The notes below the pieces were generated by a model, which was not told the origin of the DNA, did not search any database, and was given only the letters and a program-made list of their open reading frames with translations. The position numbers were made by a program, and so were the translations under genes. From the NCBI GenBank assembly GCA_030268105.1, contig BSDZ01000004.1, positions 3,645,001-3,709,000 of the forward strand: a stretch of DNA of 64,000 nucleotides. Direction: 5' to 3'. Below are positions 53,523 to 64,000 of the stretch, piece after piece. Position 1 is the first letter of the stretch. Each line of letters opens with the position of its first letter. Source of the stretch: Volvox africanus (lineage: Eukaryota > Chlorophyta > Chlorophyceae > Chlamydomonadales > Volvocaceae).

Positions 53523-56500
53523 TACATACATACATATATATACATATATATGTATATATATCATTATTTACTCACCAGACGATGTTCAAATTAAGCGGCA
53601 GGCCCGAGTCAAATGTGGCTGATGCGCCGTTTGTGCCTTGCCTGAGCGTGAATCGAAGGGTAGAAATTTTTAAGTAGATAGTTTTGAGTACATTTAACTA
53701 TGCAGTAGTTGAGTGCCGAAGAGGCCGCTCGACAGGCTGAGTAGGTGCTTCTTGCACCTTTTTTGGGGGTTGTGCATGTGTGCCTTATATTGTATGCTAC
53801 TACACAATATGTACATGAATGTGCATGCATGAATGTCCATACAGCTGGGGATCACGCAGGCCACCAGTGGATTCCCTCCGATCGACACGCGTTTTGTGGT
53901 TAGGTAGCAATAAGGCAGGTATAGTACAATGTCCGGTCCAGAGTTCGAATGGTGATGGTGACGTATGCATGTATTCCTAAAATTAGCTGCTGGTCGCTGG
54001 CTTGAAATCAGGATCAGAATAAATGTACAATGAAATGTTATTTTATATAATGCAGTCTATATAATATGCATACAGCAGGAACTACAGGAAGCAGGAAAAT
54101 CATATCTAAGGAAGTACATACACCATCCGCAAATATACATGGCTTGTGGATTATTATTATAGGTGAATTATTAAACGATTTAGAAGGAAAACATCGAACG
54201 GGAAAGCTGGCAGAGCAGGATCCATCCAAACGGAGAGTCCATCCAGCCATACATGGCTTGAAAAAAGCATATGTGATACACAAGAAAGGATGTTTTTTGT
54301 CACTACATGATTATCTTAATTCAGTTGATATTATAGATCATTGTTCTTATTTATTTTTGGATGTATGGTGCACATACTTTCCCACGACTAGCTCGCACCC
54401 GTACGTAGGACCTACGTACCTGAAGGAAACAAACAATGCACGCTGGGAACCAGAATATGATGGTGAGTCCTTCCAGACATTGACTGTGTCTATGATGATA
54501 CGAAGCATATTCTTGCTGGTCAAAGACATGGGCGGGATCATGAAAATCCTTGGGGCGCCAGGGAGCATATCGATGACTCTGATGTGGCCACCTGGAATAG
54601 GTTCTGCCCAGCCCGCCTTGTACGACTGCACGTAACATAAAACAAATCAATATAGTGCGCGCGTTCGGACACAGGACACAGGTAGATGGAAAGGAAGACG
54701 AGTTCGAACGAGTAGTAGCATGCAAGTAGCATGCAAGACATATTACTTGGCATATACAGCGTTACCGGTTTCCGTTACCAATTACGTATGCACCCTTCCC
54801 GCCCGCTTTACTTGAAGCATACACGCCAACGAATATATACTGTACATGTAATGCATATTGTTTTAAATATGTGTTACTGCTAGGACGTGTTATCTATGAT
54901 GTCATAATGCCCAACCAATGCCATGATACCATACTTGCTCTGATGATGACATGCCATGCATGCATATTGCCCACTAACCAAGCAAAACCCTAGGTAGTAT
55001 TATTACCTGAGGCGCATTGTTGCAGACGAAGGTCCTCCGAATGTCTGTGGGCACCGGCCTTCCCAATCCATCAGTGGGGTCAGTGTACGGCATGGTGTCG
55101 CAGCGCGTTATGTTATCATCCGCGACGTAACAGCTCCGTATGCCGGAGGGCATCAAGCCAATATTATGTCCTGCAGTTCGTCATGCGCGTTCCTAAAATA
55201 AAATGCTCTTAAGTAATAAAATTAAGCCTGCCAAGCAAGCAAGGTTCGTTGGATGGGGATTCATTCGCCCGTGTGCTAGACCTGCCATACGGACGGACCT
55301 AGACAGTCCGGGGGCCAGACTCCGTGCTGATATATTGCTTATAAAGAACACATCATGTCTAACAACCTACATACCTGCATTTATACCCGTATTATACTCA
55401 ATATTAAAAACTGCTTAAGGTAAGCTTGCAAGTAATATATTATCTTAGCTATCAATTTGAACCCCATTTCTTTTCGTGATCAGTAGATAGATAGAAACAT
55501 AGATCCTTGATTGATGACGATGGCAAGCCATGTGCATGTGTGCTTATTTGTCTATATGCCGCTGTATACGCGCACACATCGCTTCGCAATTAATGCTAAA
55601 ACTCCTATGTTAGATAGGTAGATGCATTCGCAAGGCTAGGCTATCTAGAATGCGCTTTTAGCGGTAGGGGCGGCAGGCCCCAATTAACCCCCACCCCGCG
55701 ATCGATCGAATGAAGATAAAAGGATGCAGGTGGTTTTATTTCTTCGCTTCCTTTCGGTCTTAGAGTAGGTTCCAACGGACTCGAAGATTCCCTTGGAGTG
55801 TTCACGTGCCTGCTTGAGTCTGTGATGGTTCCCGAACTGGTAATATATTTGTTTTCATTGGGTGATGTGTCTTTCTGCGCGGACGGCTCCCCCCACCCTC
55901 TATCCCTGCCTTCTCTTGGGTGTGTATCGGTTCGTTCTCTTCCGAATGTCCACGTGTACTACATACATTTTCGCTCTTGCTGTCTGATGTGCGGAACCAG
56001 CTGAGTAGCATACATGACTGGATGGGGCAGGGGGTTGTTCGTTCGGTACATATGGGGCGGCCGCCTCCAGATTGATGCAGCGGGGTTCACTTGCAACACA
56101 GCAGATTCCAATAGCACCTGATCCTGCCGCCTGGAGTCCGAGTCCCTCCTTACATACAACTTGCAGCAGCGCACGGTGGTTCCACCTCCCCTAGTAACGA
56201 AATACGACGACGCGATGAGTTCCCCACCTAAATTGCGAACGACGACGGTGTTGTCGATAACACTGCTATTCTGAAAACCGGAATTGATCCATGAATAGCA
56301 ATCGGACTTCGCAGTGCAACCCAGCGCAGCCTGTAAAGGGAAATATATTTTCACACATCATTTCATATGTATTTGTACATCGTACTTATACATTTATATT
56401 TCATGATGAATAGAAATTATTATTATATTAATAGTAATAATATGCATTAACAGTAATAATATGCATTTTAGGATGCATATTGCTACATCACGATGTACAA

Positions 56501-59500
56501 CTTGGCAACTGGGCCAACGCTGTACCTAAAGCACAAACTGTATGTGTTTGTGTGTCTTTATCTAGCTACTTACGTAAGGAACCCAATCAATTACTGTAAT
56601 TATGAAACTTATCCGGCCATACATAACACCTCGTAATGCCATCCATCCATCAGCAGCAGCAGATTTGTTCGGGGATTATTACGCACCACTCCTGTCCATC
56701 CAACAACGGGCTTGTACCAGTTGAAAGGAAAGATCATTATCTTACGGCGAAAGTTTGACCACTGGCTGTAGAGGCTGGGGTTCGTCCGCTGCATTATATA
56801 AACACAAAACAAGCATGCAATGAATCAATCAATCGTCAAGTATATTTTAAGCATCGGTAGATGTGGCCTTATCCATGGTGCGCAAAACATCATAGCAAAT
56901 AATAAAGGAGAATATGTACATCTATCGCATACATGCACCATTGATCCGATGATATGTTGAAGCAACTTAGTGTGTAGTAAACAACATACCTTTAGGCTAA
57001 ATATATTCATAGGTAATCATGCGATAAGCATGATACCTAAAAAGCTCGCGATTCGCAATAGCGGATCGCCGTACATCTTGGCAGGTGAAGCAAAATATTC
57101 CCTGTCACCCTAAGTCACCCTGGTGGAGTGCTTTGGCCAGACAACGAGGTATCACATTACCAGTTGTTCGGAGTTCAAGACTCTGCTACCACCGGTTTCC
57201 ATTAGATGTACCAGTTTGCTGCATCGTCATACTTGCAAGCTATTTCTAAGGGGACAAATTCGACGCTTCCGCACAGAATCTCTAGCATCGTTAATACGAC
57301 TGCTACAGTGTGTATATCCACCCATCTCTGTAGCTACGAATGATGTAAAATCAGTCTAAAAACCAGCAGAAGATCCTGGTAATGAAAATGAACGAAACCC
57401 GCCACGCACCGCAGCCGTAACAATGAAATTAATCCATGCCCTTTATTCCTTTCCTGCTGTCACTGCTGGCTAAGCCCGCGCGGGTTCCAGTGATCTCCAT
57501 GTCTCTCTCTCTCTCTCTTCCCCCCCCCCATATATATATATATATATATATATTCACATTCATGTCACCTGCAGATGCATCCACGCCAGCTCGGTAAGGG
57601 CATATTTCTCATTTTCATCATTGCGCCCGTTTGCTCGTCCAACCCTCAAGTCGTACGGCCCATAAGATGTGTTGCCGACGCAAGGAATGTCGACGTCCAT
57701 GACCAGGTTGTTCTCGGGCCGAAAGGTAAGCTGACCATATGTGCACGACTATGTGTATACATATATACACATATAAATATAAAGCAAACAAGGCAAATAG
57801 ACGTATGGCATGTTAATTATGATGAAGATAAGGACCTGATGATAGATGACACAATGTATACCTTAAAAGGACTAACATTCAACTGAAAATTTCACCAATA
57901 TTACATACATAATTTTCTTAACCTATATTCATAACGTAACATACAGGCAAAATTAAGATACAATGGGTTGTTATATTGCAAGCAACCTGCCAAGTAACCT
58001 AGATTTACAGCCTAGCAAGCTGTGGATTGATAAATCAACCGGTCACGCACGCATATGGAGGGAGATATATTGATCCTCGCTTTGCAACGGACATAATTTC
58101 TTCCTCACTGACTTTGTGGTACCGTTCCAGGGTTGCAGTAATGCGGGCGTTGTCACCGTTGTCGTACCACCAACTCCGTACAGCCTCCGCAGTCAGGTTT
58201 GGTATCAAACCGCATGTCGAGCTTCGAAACACAAATGTCAGCGAGGATACATTCTGTTGTACATTTCCTATTACAAATAGATCCTGTACGTAACGAAATC
58301 AAGGCAAGGGGAGTATGATATGGGTTATATTAAAGTATTTTAAAATCTCTCGGATCAAACCCCGCCCATTCCTTATCTTCATATTTACTTTAGGATACAA
58401 GATTCGCTGGCAGAATGAAGATCATTATTACGAAAATGATATTTAAAAGATGGATGTAACAGATGGTTTTTTTGAAGCTGACATCCATATGTGTTGCAAA
58501 GAAGCACGCCTGCAGGTCCCAACGGCGTCGCATGCATGCGGCAGGCATGAGATCGCCCGACCGATCCTATACATACACGCACGTACACGCACGCGGTTGC
58601 TTGCCTATTAAGCCGACAAGCAAACTACATCCCTATCTGAAGTACCACTTCATTCCTTGTAAGGAACTATTTATTTGCATGTTGCTACGTGTGTGTGGGA
58701 CAGAAGAACGAATTTAGATAGATAGATAGAGTGAGAGAGAGAGAGAGAGAGATGGATAGATATGGATGGATGTGTGTGTCTGTGTGAATGAAACAATCAG
58801 ATGATCGCATATACATGTATACATACCTTGGCTGCATCCTTCCCGACTATAACGGGATTCTCCGCCTTTGGCACATCTGACAACAGCAGTCGCTCGCCGC
58901 TGACAACCTTGAGGATATCTGTCAGGCTCAAGAACTCCTGCAGCGAGCGCCGAGTGTTGTGGAAGTCCAGCACCATGCGGCGAGCCTGCTCGTGAGCCTC
59001 GCTGGTGAGCAGCCGCCGCCCGCCACCAGGACTGGTATCAGAATTTGGTCCTATACGCCGTATAGAGTGATTCAAACATGTGGACAGCCAAAACAATGGT
59101 AGATCAGGGGGATGTGGGAGATCAAAGAAGCTGTCGTCGGTCGCGCAGGATCCACGCTACGTAGTCGGCCTAGCAGCCATAAGGTTAACGTCCCTTACTA
59201 TCTTTGTGGCGACGGCGGCAGCAGATAGATAGGTAGATATAGCCTACCCGCCTCCAAAATCATAGACCGCAATAATGTTTATTCCCAATATCGACGATAG
59301 ATATTGGATTCCTTGAGGATTCCTTTGCGCAAGGTGGGCTACATACTATATATAGCTAGCGAGTCTACAGCTCTTACCAAGGCCAAGCTGCTTTGCTTGG
59401 TTAGGTGTCAGTTGCAAGGTGAGAGATGTTTGCACGACGTCTCCGGTCTTCAGAGAAGTGGATCTCACACCGAAGTCCACGCGCACTTCCACCGGAGGGG

Positions 59501-60364
59501 TACTTAAGCCCGTCGGCGTACCGACGAGAGTGCAGGTGTACTTGGCCAGGTTTCCAGCAGCACTAATATTATTGTTGCTGGTCCTGCTGCTGCTTGTGTC
59601 ATTCTGTGGGGGCATATACGACACGTAGACCTGTACCGTTCCTGCGAAGTAAATTGCAAGAATTTTAATTTAAGGGGTCATCATACAGAACCTGAATGTG
59701 CACGCCACTAGCTAGCTATGCGGCACCTCGCTCGGGACTCTCATTTATAGTTCCATTCGAGACTACTACAAACATACATCACGCCACGTCGCACGCAAAT
59801 GCATGCAGAGGCCGATAGATCGACATCGCACGGTTTGTACAGTATTCATACAAAAATTACATTTTCTTTTATCCGCTATACCTTCGACAAAAACTGTTAT
59901 GTTGACGTAGGATTCAATCAATGCCGTTGGTTGCGCTACAGCACCTGCAAACGCGGCCATCCATCGATATATTGCTTGTTGATTCATTAAAATTTTTGAA
60001 ATAAATAGATCGCATATAAAAATAATTTATATCTGATGCACGAATACCAAGGTCTTGCGCAACCCGGTTTCAACTGGTTGCTGTTTTTCGCCAAAACAGG
60101 CTGTGGCATATAATAACTATATCCTGATAATGCCGGTTATATTCGGATCAACATCAAAACAAAATATTTTAATATTTCAAAATCATATATGTAGGCTCTG
60201 TCATATATGGCTGCAGTCGTTAGCATATACGCAAGCAACCACAAAACGGATTTTGGAAGAAAGCAGTAATGTTGGCTGAAGGTAGAATATAACGATACGT
60301 ATACAACCTTACATCGGTAGTAGCAGCATAACCCTGCCAGCAGGGCCGCGAGAACCAGGCCCAT
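47715..60364 (-). CDS. Gene B: gametolysin-like pseudoprotease with giant proline-rich tail, 1744 aa
   Basis: Thirteen exons: 60364-60313, 59944-59882, 59641-59378, 59050-58827, 58283-58113, 57748-57569, 56788-56687, 56330-56228, 55170-55007, 54625-54420, 53641-53576, 52739-52482, 51096-47715. Order and phases equal those of gene A. A signal peptide (MGLVLAALLAGLCC) is followed by the same N-terminal and protease-fold regions (GTVQVYVSY, SEAHEQARRMVLDFH, RTNPSLYSQWSNFRRK, SYKAGWAEP, VWIHEYND). At the zinc site it reads RNLGHNIGLMPS (residues 384-395). First His is Arg, catalytic Glu is Asn, third His is Pro, so proteolysis by this site is not expected. The Met-turn region is replaced (CDTMPYTDP). 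After the MopE-like motif (CSDGLDNDCDGLVD) about 1,100 residues of SPPP, TRQQPPPSPPP and long poly-Pro follow, typical of hydroxyproline-rich wall glycoproteins. Expected to be secreted into the matrix. Confidence 0.85.
48072..48440 (-). repeat. 93-bp tandem repeat in the gene B tail
   Basis: Four units with period 93 bp encode a 31-residue repeat (KAKPVSPPKKASHLPPQ PKAALPPPPRPSPP, written as two parts). Units are nearly identical, differing for example at SAPKK for SPPKK and PHPSPP for PRPSPP. This implies recent expansion or homogenisation. Basic Lys-Pro blocks alternate with poly-Pro. Confidence 0.9.
48690..49090 (-). repeat. Poly-proline coding block
   Basis: GGTGGC-type runs on the plus strand encode long proline runs (9-14 Pro) broken by single Ser, Thr, Leu or Lys on the minus strand. 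They form a stiff rod between the SPPP repeats and the 31-residue repeats. The plus-strand open frames here are shadows. Confidence 0.8.
57021..57306 (+). repeat. Dispersed 275-bp repeat, copy 2
   Basis: In intron 6 of gene B; partner of 29044-29317. It carries a small internal duplication (gtcaccctaagtcaccctgg). Confidence 0.7.
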
Positions 60365-62429
60365 TAGGGGCGTTTATATCGGACTATAAGCAAGGCTGTC
60401 CAGGCTAACGTACGCGCAGCCAAAGTTGCACTGATGAAATAATATTTACCATCAAAAAATATTTTCTCCGATCAGCTCAAATTGCAAGTTTGTTTAGACT
60501 CCACGGACGATTCTTCTCCGTTACGTTTGTTCGTACATGTCGCTTCACGTCCGGAAGGCCAATCGTAGCACTAAGAATGCTTTTTAAATTCAAGATTTAC
60601 ATGTTAGCTTCTTTAATTTCACAAAGCTTCAAACTAATCTGTTTCCTTATGTAATACGTACGCTCAGCGACTTAACCATGTTTAACCGAGGAACAGCCGT
60701 CTTACGCTCCTCCGGTTATCGTTTGGATCGACTTCCAAACAGTGAACAGATACTCTCTACTAGCCGTCTACGTCGCGATTTAAGGTGGTCACAGCGTGTT
60801 CCGTTGTGTTTGTTCCTGCTTAGGGCGTGCCCTGCTGACGTGCGACGATGTATGTGCCGATGGACGGAGCGACTAACATCCACCAGTGTTGGTCGGTTAG
60901 TCCCTCGCTCCAACCGTCCCCTCAAAACATGATAAGTAAGGCTGGTGCCGGGTTGGATGGTTCTATCAGTACGATGTTAACCCTGCCTATTATCCATCGT
61001 GTTGGGGAATGGATCCGAGCGATAGGTAGGGTGTTTTGTTTCCTAGCTAGCGACAATGATAGACAGCAGTATGTATCCGGTCAGCATGCAGTATGTAGAT
61101 GTACCACCGCCAGGCTGTATCGTTTGATGCCCGCCCTCCAACCAGTGAGCATACTAGGTTCAAAACACGTAAGCAAGGAAGATGCATGCTTGCTTCCAGC
61201 CAGCAACAACATCGTATGTAATAACGAAGCAACAAACACCGATCAGCATGAGAGCACGAGCACCGTTTATGTCTTGTCGAAGACCCAAGTAGTCATAAGA
61301 TAAAACAACTTACGTCATCCCTCATCATTTATCAGACAACTAAGGGGTTGCAGATGCGCATTTCCTTACGATCATCTACCAATCACATCATCCTAAATAT
61401 ATAATTCAGAAATAATAAAATAATCATTAATAATGCTATGAACCAACATCACCAGGAACACCAACGAAAGGTGCCCAGCAGCCATACCATAGCAGTAACG
61501 GTAGCTGCCGGAAATACCCATTTTAGGCCTAAACGCACACAAACACTCACACAGACACCCTATGGTTTCCCCAATTACACAAGGCCTACCCGTATGCCTG
61601 GAAGATGCACTGTTCTGACAGCTCTCACCTGAGCCTTACTTGGCAGGACTAGTATGAAATGCGTGCGTGTGGCAAATGACGACTGCTGCTGCTGAATGGC
61701 TGGATTGCAGTAGGTAAACATATCAATTTAAATATATGTTTAAAAATAATAGTATAATATACATGTATTTATTTCTATATCTTAAATAAATTTATATATA
61801 TAATATATGAACATCCATTACATGTACTTGTTTATATATGTTTATAAAAAAATTAAAATAATGTATACATACATATGTTTATACATGGATCTGCATTTGC
61901 CCCATCCATCTACCTACCAGCAGCGAGTTTTAACAGCAGTGAAATCCTGTATGTGCGTGCCTGGAGAATGCATACTACTGGTAAACCTGTCCCCATCTCG
62001 TCCCGATAGTCTATTCACGTACCAATATACAACTAGATAGAGCACCTCTCCTGCTGCCGTACGTATTTGTTAAGACGGCACATTATTTCCATATCTAACT
62101 ACTTGTGGCAGCGGCCTGCATGCTCGGGGCCAAGTAACGGGCTGGGCTACTTGGCTTCTTATCCGTTAGTTGTTGCCATGCATGCAGATTGCACGTATAT
62201 TACAAGCCACCCACCAGCTATCTCAACCCTTTTGTCGTATATATTCCCCCGCCGCCCGCAAAACATACATCTCTACGCAAGCATGGTTTCGGAGCGAAAA
62301 CATGCCACGAGAATTTACGGAGGAAGTGCGTGATTGACAAGTATCGAAAGGGCGTACGGAACAGCAAACCACGATTTAACACGCACGCACACACGACATG
62401 CACGATGAAAGAAAGCCTATATATATGTA
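60365..62429. other. Region between divergent genes B and C
   Basis: No gene supported between gene B (starting at 60364, leftward) and the exon at 63749 (rightward). Contains AT-rich tracts (61730-61870). Presumably holds the upstream regions of both genes. Confidence 0.4.
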
Positions 62430-62475
62430 TATATATATATATATATATAACCCTATATATATATAAAACCCTAAA

Positions 62476-62512
<37 letters not shown>

Positions 62513-62540
62513 CCCTAAACCCTATATATATATATATACA
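62430..62540 (+). repeat. (TA)n with interspersed CCCTAAA motifs
   Basis: TA dinucleotide runs are separated by aaccctatat, aaaccctaaaaccctata and aaccctaaaccctata. CCCTAAA and CCCTAAAA are the plant/Volvox-type and Chlamydomonas-type telomere units. Interstitial and short. Confidence 0.6.
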
Positions 62541-63748
62541 TGCATAGAGTACGTACGCCTAGATGGATGGCCCAGGATCGGATGAAATAAGCCGCTGGAA
62601 TTCCGCCCACCTAAGTGCTTCATTCGGCAGCTGCCTGGCGGGCTGCCGTCCTGTTTGTATGTATGTTGCAACAGCCTTATATGGGCCGCCCCAATAATGA
62701 GCGTTTTATTATGGAGGAATGAAATTTCGAGGTCTATTACGTATGTTTGCATTCTCCCCGTTTTTAATTATCTGGTCCTGAAAGTAATAGTAATACATGC
62801 CCTCTGCCTTGCTTGTGTTCGGACGATATATATATTACAGTTCCCTGTGAAGGCTTAGTTGCGAATCAGGCCGTTATTTTACCAATGCTTTATGTTCACA
62901 GCGCCCGATATGATTAATTTTGCTTTTGCGCATCGCATGTACGTACATACGTTGGCACGCGCAATGGTGCGCGCATGCAAACTTACAGAAGATGTCGATG
63001 CGCGCTGTATGTATGTGTGCGGTAATACATGCATACGGACACTTTCTGTTTGACAAATCGAACGTGAATAGCGTTCGATTACAACAAATTCGGTTCAACT
63101 TTGGTATCGTTACAAATGCAATATGCACTGTATTTTAAAGTGCGTAATAACATAGGCTGGCGTGTATTATTTCTTCTTCGGTTTTCCTCACATCGCTCTC
63201 GTCATTAGTCATGCCAGTTAACGCGCAGAAATCATGAACCATGCATTACTGCAAGACAAAATGATGCTATGCATACTGAGTTAAATTTATTATCCTCATG
63301 AAAAATAAAAAACGTGAGTATTACTGAGTAACAGCCCAAAAGGCCATCGAAATAATTACTGCTACATTACTACTACCGCCGGTAACCTGCGGCAGCTGCT
63401 GTGGGCAGAATCAATTTGAAGCAGTAGCTTCAAAGGACTACTTCATTTTCGAAATAGCTGTTTAACATAATAACTCAAACGCACAAATAACCTCACATTA
63501 GCGTCAATGAAGCCGAACGGCTTGTCTGACGCGACGCCAGGAATACGAAAAAACAGTGATGTATGTACGACTGATGGCGAAGCGGAAAGAATGAATCGAT
63601 CGCACAATTGTATAAAATTCGAGATGCATTCATAACTGCAACGTAAAGATTTTTCTATTGGTTTAATTCCACTAAGACATAGACGCTCTTGTTCCTTTCT
63701 GGCATTTGCGCGTGTTCATTGTCGGGCGAGGAGGCCCAGCTTAGCATT

Positions 63749-63803
63749 ATGGCCAGACGAGGTCTTTTCCTGGCAGTCCTGTTGGCGGGAGCCTTCTTTG
63801 GAT
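63749..63803 (+). CDS. Gene C: first exon of a likely third matrix-protease-family gene (partial)
   Basis: The ATG at 63749 encodes MARRGLFLAVLLAGAFFG, a clear signal peptide, then a T and a consensus donor GTGAGT at 63804. It leaves one base over (phase 1), as do the first exons of genes A (61 bp) and B (52 bp); this one is 55 bp. The peptide resembles MELRGPFLAALLLTAC and MGLVLAALLAGLCC. The rest of the gene would lie beyond the window. It could equally be any secreted protein; the link to the family is inference. Confidence 0.45.
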
Positions 63804-64000
63804 GTGAGTGCTAACCGGTAATAATATGATTATAATGAAATATGCAATTAAAGGGTTATAATATTAACGGCAGTCTTCATCATTTCAGTTCGGCTGGTGA
63901 TGACCTTACTTCTTTTAACTTGTCTGTATATATATGTGTATATATATACTTTGTGTAATTATGAAACTATATACAACAAATTATATGTATATATGTATAT
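63804..64000 (+). other. Presumed intron 1 of gene C
   Basis: AT-rich sequence with TATA runs; no acceptor followed by a recognisable exon is seen before the window ends. Confidence 0.3.

Noticed and set aside
55959..56330. Gene B exon 8 continuing past 56228 into GELIASSYFVTRGGG...
   Set aside because: Reading on gives no M11 similarity. The donor at 56227 gives the phase and alignment that match gene A and join to GHNIGL.

Overview
The window looks like nuclear DNA of a green alga of the Chlamydomonadales, most probably a volvocine (Volvox or a relative). The reasons are two large intron-rich genes for gametolysin-type (peptidase M11) matrix metalloproteases with proline-rich tails, TGTAA polyadenylation motifs after several coding regions, and a mixed load of chromovirus, LINE, SINE and copia elements. 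It is a repeat-rich left half followed by a tandem gene pair in the right half.

Layout. 1-14.1 kb: two tandem Ty3/gypsy chromoviruses on the minus strand that share one LTR (LTR-internal-LTR-internal-LTR). They abut a fragment of an older relative on the left and an inverted LTR on the right. A tRNA-derived SINE with a perfect 12-bp target duplication sits inside that inverted LTR. 15.2-21.4 kb: a decayed non-LTR element on the minus strand with three reading-frame blocks: a multi-pass membrane protein, a Josephin-like cysteine protease, and an endonuclease-reverse transcriptase. 21.5-29 kb: four copies (two intact, two broken) of a 228-residue gene of unknown function. The two intact ones lie head to head in a 3.9-kb imperfect palindrome. 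30.6-40.3 kb: metalloprotease gene A (13 exons, 717 aa, minus strand). 41.8-45.8 kb: AT-rich fragments resembling rickettsial genes (an MFS transporter and a phage-type terminase), next to a gutted Ty1/copia element. 47.7-60.4 kb: metalloprotease gene B (13 exons, 1744 aa, minus strand). 63.7 kb: the first exon of a likely third family member on the plus strand.

Genes A and B have identical intron phases and matching exon order, so they are tandem duplicates. Gene A keeps the full zinc site HELGHNIGLPHA. Gene B reads RNLGHNIGLMPS at the same place, having lost two of three zinc ligands and the catalytic glutamate. Yet it keeps every exon and has a last exon of about 1,126 residues, nearly all proline/serine-rich. 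The simplest reading is one active matrix protease beside a pseudoprotease remade as a structural wall glycoprotein.

All exon models are my own splicing by eye from GT-AG sites, phase agreement and A/B alignment. There is no transcript evidence.
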